The notes beneath the pieces were generated by a model. It worked only from the letters and a program-made list of their open reading frames with translations, was not told the origin of the DNA and ran no database searches. 34,953 nucleotides of DNA from CAG-1031 sp964391735 (GTDB lineage: Bacteria > Bacteroidota > Bacteroidia > Bacteroidales > Muribaculaceae): positions 1 through 34,953 of the forward strand of contig CAYMNF010000013.1 of NCBI GenBank assembly GCA_964391735.1. The letters are read 5' to 3'. Positions 31,726-34,953 of the stretch are shown here, one piece after another; within the stretch, counting starts at the first letter, position 1, and the number at the start of each line of letters is the position of its first letter. Made by a program: the position numbers and the translations under genes.

Positions 31726-32505
31726 ATGCTTGCCCTCAAGAATCTCTCAACGGGTTATAATCCGGCGCATCCCTTGCTCAGGGATGTAACAACCGCTTTG
31801 CCGGAGGGGTCACTGACGGTCCTTCTCGGGGCAAACGGCAGCGGAAAGTCAACACTGCTACGCACGTTGGGAGGGGTATTGCCACCGCTTGCCGGCGGGG
31901 TATATATCGGCGAGGTCAATATCGCCGGTATGCGTCCCGCCCGGGTGTCAAAACTTGTGTCCTTGGTCTACACCGAGCGTGCTGACCGTGCGGGAGCGTT
32001 GACAGTGGAGCAGACGGTAGCCCTTGGCCGACAACCCTACACCGGGTTTTTCGGACGCTTAGACTCTCATGACAGGGAGGTTGTGGCTGACGCAATAAAT
32101 GCGCTCGGCATCAATAAACTCAAGGATCGTTTTCTGGCCACGTTGAGTGATGGGGAGCGGCAAAAGACAATGATAGCGCGCGCGTTGGCCCAACAGACCC
32201 CCGTTATGCTCCTTGACGAACCCACTGCGTTCCTCGACGTGGCAGCCCGCCTGGATACCATGGCATTGCTCAGGAAACTGGCCTCGCAGCGCGGCATCAC
32301 CATACTGTTGTCAACCCATGACGTGGCCCCGGCAATATCGGCCCCCGCTGATTTCTTATGGCTCCTAAAGGGTGACGGCTCCTTGGGCGTGGGCTCAGTG
32401 TCGCAACTCATTGAGGATGGCGAGCTTAATGCTCTGTTCGCCGACCATGGAATACATTTTGACAGTCAGGCCGGTGACTTCCGTCTGAACCTACAACGCC
32501 AATGA
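31726..32505 (+). CDS. FecE/BtuD-type ABC ATPase
   Basis: A 259-residue cytoplasmic ATPase. Walker A is GANGSGKST, the signature reads LSDGERQKTMIARAL (LSDGE rather than LSGGE, a form I recall from other Bacteroidetes importers), Walker B is VMLLDEPTAFLDV, and the switch histidine is in STHD. A Q-loop equivalent lies near LVYTERADRAG. It starts 3 bases after the permease stop and ends the importer operon. No strong terminator is seen in the 65 bases that follow. Confidence 0.93.
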   Translation: MLALKNLSTGYNPAHPLLRDVTTALPEGSLTVLLGANGSGKSTLLRTLGGVLPPLAGGVYIGEVNIAGMRPARVSKLVSLVYTERADRAGALTVEQTVALGRQPYTGFFGRLDSHDREVVADAINALGINKLKDRFLATLSDGERQKTMIARALAQQTPVMLLDEPTAFLDVAARLDTMALLRKLASQRGITILLSTHDVAPAISAPADFLWLLKGDGSLGVGSVSQLIEDGELNALFADHGIHFDSQAGDFRLNLQRQ

Positions 32506-32570
32506 GGCGTTATTATATTAACAAGTATATAAATCACATTTTTATCATCATAACAAATCTCTAATTAGAA

Positions 32571-32729
32571 ATGAGTGATCGCAAAAATCAAAAAGCGCTG
32601 AAAGTTTGGTTGGGAATTATCGCAGTCGTGTTAATCATTCTGTTGTTTGTCTGGCTAACGATAGCTGACCTGTGGGGTGATACCGATGTGGCTGCTTTCA
32701 TGGCCCCTTCGGCACTTTTCCCGCTATAA
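32571..32729 (+). CDS. Small single-pass membrane protein
   Basis: A 52-residue reading frame. It has a basic N-terminus (MSDRKNQKALK), one strongly hydrophobic helix (about residues 12-32, VWLGIIAVVLIILLFVWLTI), and a short polar-to-hydrophobic tail ending FMAPSALFPL. It begins 65 bases after the ABC ATPase and ends 26 bases before another membrane protein, with which it may be co-transcribed. The well-formed topology (K/R-rich, helix, tail) and placement in an otherwise unexplained gap favour a real gene. Function unknown. Confidence 0.6.
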   Translation: MSDRKNQKALKVWLGIIAVVLIILLFVWLTIADLWGDTDVAAFMAPSALFPL

Positions 32730-32755
32730 AGATATAGTTATAAACTTTTAACAAA

Positions 32756-33052
32756 ATGATATCCTTTGAGATCTGGCTCGTTTGGGCCATTATTGGAATT
32801 GTTGGCGGCTACATGACATCGCGCCTGCTCACCGATGGCACACACCTTTGGTTGCAATGCCTTGTCGGCGTGTTGGGCTCTCTATTGGCCGGCTGGACAT
32901 TCCTGTCGCTGATAAGTGTGCCACCTGAGGCTTTCACCAAGTGGTCTTACGTCTCACTGTTGGTGGCCGGCGCCGGTGCCGCGCTGGTGCTGTGGCCAGT
33001 GGTGGTATGGATAAAAGGGCGCAGTGAGGATGAACCCGAAAATAACGATTAA
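32756..33052 (+). CDS. GlsB/YeaQ/YmgE-like small membrane protein
   Basis: A 98-residue protein with three predicted membrane helices (about 5-22, 31-52 and 64-86) and an acidic tail (GRSEDEPENND). Glycines in the first helix (GIVGGYMTSRLL), the second (VGVLGSLLAGW) and the third (LLVAGAGAALVLW) resemble the GlsB/YeaQ/YmgE (transglycosylase-associated) family, whose members are general-stress membrane proteins of unclear activity. The match is by pattern, not secure. A small inverted repeat (AACCC-GGA-GGGTT, 33081-33093) follows downstream. Confidence 0.6.
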   Translation: MISFEIWLVWAIIGIVGGYMTSRLLTDGTHLWLQCLVGVLGSLLAGWTFLSLISVPPEAFTKWSYVSLLVAGAGAALVLWPVVVWIKGRSEDEPENND

Positions 33053-33091
33053 AAACTAAATATTTAAGTAATAAGTAATTAACCCGGAGGG

Positions 33092-33122
33092 TTGCATATT
33101 GGTCATAGATTTTATACCTTTG
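33092..33122 (+). promoter_or_regulatory. Promoter of the FKBP gene pair
   Basis: TTG (33092-33094), 20 bases, then TACCTTTG (33115-33122), an exact TAnnTTTG. The leader to ATG 33179 is about 50 bases. Confidence 0.7.
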
Positions 33123-33178
33123 CCTGCGTGCTGAGGTGATTATATGCGGGCCTCTGTAATATCTGAAAATTTAGAAAA

Positions 33179-33805
33179 ATGGAAGCTAAGAATCTTGATC
33201 GCCTGAGCTATGCCCTGGGCCTGAGCATGGGCAACAATTTCCGCGCAAGCGGTATTAAAGAACTGAATGAGGCTGAGTTTGCCGCCGGTGTAAAAGCAGT
33301 ATTCTCAGGCGAAACCCCTAAAATTACCTACGACGAGGCTAAGGAGGAAATCCGGCAGTTCTTCGCCGCCATGGAGGAGGAAAACCGCAAGAACGCCGAG
33401 GCTGCCGCTGCCGTCAACGCCGTGGCCGGCAAAGAGTACCTTGAGAAGAACGGCAAACGCCCCGAGGTGAAGACAACCCCCTCAGGGTTGCAATATGAGG
33501 TCCTCGCTGAGGGTGATGGCCCGATGCCTGAGGCTAAAGACAGAGTGAAGGTGCATTACACCGGCAAACTGATTGACGGTACCGTATTTGACAGCTCCGT
33601 TGAGCGTGGCGAACCCGCAACTTTCGGCGTAACACAGGTTATCCCCGGCTGGGTTGAAGCCTTGCAGATGATGAAGCAGGGTGCTAAATGGCGCCTCTTT
33701 ATCCCCTCAGAATTGGCTTACGGCCCCCAAGGTGCAGGAGGCGTTATCGGCCCCAACTCAACCCTGATTTTTGATGTTGAGCTCCTTGAGGTCTTCAAAG
33801 ACTGA
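33179..33805 (+). CDS. FKBP-type peptidyl-prolyl isomerase, cytoplasmic (FklB/Mip-like)
   Basis: A 208-residue prolyl cis-trans isomerase. An N-terminal helical dimerisation region (1-95) contains the Mip/FklB hallmark LSYALGLSMGNNFRASGIKEL. A linker helix leads to the FKBP domain (about 105-207), with VKVHYTGKLIDGTVFDSS, FGVTQVIPGWVEALQMM and the active-site WRLFIPSELAYG, ending IFDVELLEV. It has no signal peptide, so it should act in the cytoplasm. It is the first of two FKBP genes 28 bases apart behind one promoter. Confidence 0.93.
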   Translation: MEAKNLDRLSYALGLSMGNNFRASGIKELNEAEFAAGVKAVFSGETPKITYDEAKEEIRQFFAAMEEENRKNAEAAAAVNAVAGKEYLEKNGKRPEVKTTPSGLQYEVLAEGDGPMPEAKDRVKVHYTGKLIDGTVFDSSVERGEPATFGVTQVIPGWVEALQMMKQGAKWRLFIPSELAYGPQGAGGVIGPNSTLIFDVELLEVFKD

Positions 33806-33833
33806 GATAGTTAAAATTATACAATAAATATCT

Positions 33834-34760
33834 ATGAAGAAGTTTCTTATTGCCGCCGCAGCTGTGCTGTTGCTCGGCACTGCTACAAGCTGTGGCAAAA
33901 AAGCCGCTAAGGATGTCGATCCCGCTACGGTTGCCCTCGCTGATTCTATTTCAACCGCTTTAGGCGAATCACAGGCTGCTCAACTCCTGGCTGAGTATAA
34001 TTCACTCCCCGACAGCCTTAAGGCTAAAATCAACAAGGAGAACATCCTTAAAGGTCTCCAGACTGTCCTCAATACCGACACAGCTGACCGCGATTTCCTT
34101 ATCGGTCTGCAGGTAGGTATGCAAATGATTCAACAGACAGGCGGTCTCACACAAGAGGGCGTTCCCGTTGACAACAAAAAGGTATATGAGGCTTTTGCCG
34201 AGAACTTCCGCAAAGACTCTGTTCCCGAGGTCAAAGACGTCATTGCTCGTTATCAGGGCCTTATGTCTAAGGCACAGAAGGTGATAATGGAGAAACGTGA
34301 CAAAGCTGCCCGCGAACAAGCCAAGAAGAACTCTGAGGCCGGTGCTCAATACATCAATGACCTCCGTAAGAAAGATGCAGCTGTCAAGGTTACATCAACC
34401 GGCTTGGCATACAAAGTGCTGAAGGCCGGCAACGGTCCCCTGCCCACTAAAGGCCAATCGGTGAAAGTAAATTACACCGGCAAAAAAATCAACGGAAAGG
34501 TATTCGACAGCTCCATTGAGCGTGGCGAACCCGCCGTATTCCCCGTAGATCAGGTCGTTCCCGGTTTCTCAGAAGGCCTGCAGCTCATGCCCGTTGGCAG
34601 CAAATATATGCTTTACATCCCCGGTTCCCTCGCTTATGGCATTACCGGGCAGCCCATGGCCGGCATTGAGCCCAACGAAACCCTTATTTTCGAAGTTGAA
34701 CTTCTGGGCATAGAAAATCCCGAGCAGGCCGCCGAGGAGGCTCTGCCCGCTCAGAACTGA
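33834..34760 (+). CDS. FKBP-type peptidyl-prolyl isomerase lipoprotein (FkpA-like)
   Basis: A 308-residue envelope isomerase. The signal MKKFLIAAAAVLLLGTATSC ends in a likely lipidation site at Cys20, followed by G-K-K. An FkpA-type N-terminal helical domain spans about 30-175, with FLIGLQVGMQMIQQTGGL. The FKBP domain (about 190-295) has VKVNYTGKKINGKVFDSS, FPVDQVVPGFSEGLQLM and SKYMLYIPGSLAYG. An acidic tail (NPEQAAEEALPAQN) is extra. Shared motifs around SSxERGEPA show it to be a paralogue of the upstream gene, specialised for the periplasm as a folding factor. Two terminator-like hairpins follow. Confidence 0.93.
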   Translation: MKKFLIAAAAVLLLGTATSCGKKAAKDVDPATVALADSISTALGESQAAQLLAEYNSLPDSLKAKINKENILKGLQTVLNTDTADRDFLIGLQVGMQMIQQTGGLTQEGVPVDNKKVYEAFAENFRKDSVPEVKDVIARYQGLMSKAQKVIMEKRDKAAREQAKKNSEAGAQYINDLRKKDAAVKVTSTGLAYKVLKAGNGPLPTKGQSVKVNYTGKKINGKVFDSSIERGEPAVFPVDQVVPGFSEGLQLMPVGSKYMLYIPGSLAYGITGQPMAGIEPNETLIFEVELLGIENPEQAAEEALPAQN

Positions 34761-34785
34761 TGCGTATATAATATGTAAACACAAG

Positions 34786-34810
34786 ATTGCCTCTGAAAAT
34801 CTGAGGCAAT
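34786..34810 (+). terminator. Terminator hairpin 1 after the FKBP genes
   Basis: ATTGCCTC (34786-34793) and GAGGCAAT (34803-34810) form a perfect 8-base-pair stem with a 9-base loop, 26 bases past the stop. AAAG rather than U-rich sequence follows. Confidence 0.55.
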
Positions 34811-34820
34811 AAAGATACTG

Positions 34821-34867
34821 GCCGGATTGGCGTGGGGTGGTCCCCGGGCGTCAATCCGGCTTTCTTT
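34821..34867 (+). terminator. Terminator hairpin 2 after the FKBP genes
   Basis: GCCGGATTG (34821-34829) pairs perfectly with CAATCCGGC (34852-34860), with an inner GGGG/CCCC stem, and TTTCTTT follows. This is the stronger of the two. Confidence 0.8.
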
Positions 34868-34953
34868 GTGGGGTTGGACTGTGTGGAGGACGAGGCAGTT
34901 TGTGGGGGTGGGGGAGTGGTTGTGGATGGTTGGTAGGAATGGGCGTTTTTGGG
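34868..34953 (+). other. G/T-rich tail without a gene
   Basis: These 86 bases are mostly G and T, with runs such as GGGGGTGGGGG and only a few C. I see no reading frame, promoter or hairpin. The window ends inside the tract. Confidence 0.6.

Noticed and set aside
33143..33205. 20-codon frame overlapping the FKBP start
   Set aside because: No ribosome site, no recognisable peptide, and it runs out of frame into a firm gene start.

Overview
This window looks like a chromosomal segment of a Bacteroidales bacterium, most likely from the Muribaculaceae or a near relative. The evidence is a dense Bacteroidetes-type layout, several promoters matching the TAnnTTTG -7 box (some with a TTTG or TTG -33 box), an almost complete lack of Shine-Dalgarno sequences, a complete moxR/DUF58/batABCDE (aerotolerance) locus, the folP-cdaA gene pair, and a secreted protein ending in the EYFNLQGVRV-type tail seen in Bacteroidales exported proteins. 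The family-level placement is inference. I see no insertion sequence, phage gene, CRISPR array, tRNA or rRNA, and no gap longer than 300 bases without a gene.

Layout. (1) 57-1418: a single-gene unit with its own promoter, leader and terminator, encoding a secreted protein made of two nearly identical domains. (2) 1449-6946, plus strand: six tightly packed genes for a KdsD-type sugar-phosphate isomerase, a cytoplasmic TPR protein, ribH, folP, the diadenylate cyclase cdaA and an ArnT/GT83-like membrane glycosyltransferase. (3) 6920-11741, minus strand: uvrA, purE and ispG; the 3' end of ispG overlaps the convergent glycosyltransferase by 27 bases. (4) 11930-20374, plus strand: moxR, a DUF58 protein, a single-pass membrane protein, then batA to batE. 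(5) 20477-24957: a small HTH protein, a GC-rich intergenic stretch with strong RNA-structure potential, a DUF2007+UspA fusion protein, and a large 4-alpha-glucanotransferase with two N-terminal starch-binding modules, closed by a strong terminator. (6) 24961-32505: an apparent operon of a periplasmic TPR protein, an outer-membrane beta-barrel and a complete FecB/FecC/FecE-type ABC importer. (7) 32571-34867: a 52-residue single-pass membrane peptide, a GlsB-like membrane protein, and two tandem FKBP-type prolyl isomerases (one cytoplasmic, one lipoprotein), followed by two consecutive terminator hairpins and a G/T-rich tail.

How the genes work together. Region 2 mixes cofactor synthesis (riboflavin, folate), c-di-AMP signalling and envelope sugar metabolism in one transcription unit. 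Region 4 is a membrane-associated AAA+ ATPase/VWA system: MoxR probably acts on the VWA proteins BatA and BatB, with BatC, BatD and BatE as TPR, beta-rich and TPR/SH3 partners at the envelope. Region 6 places an outer-membrane barrel and a TPR protein next to an inner-membrane metal-chelate/cobalamin importer, which suggests, but does not prove, a cross-envelope uptake module.

Most worth a second look: the structured RNA candidate at 20846-20969, three promoters that sit directly against reliable start codons (purE, uvrA and the long TPR gene, implying leaderless mRNAs), the duplicated secreted protein with its leader and sorting-like tail, and the plug-less barrel/TPR/ABC cluster.
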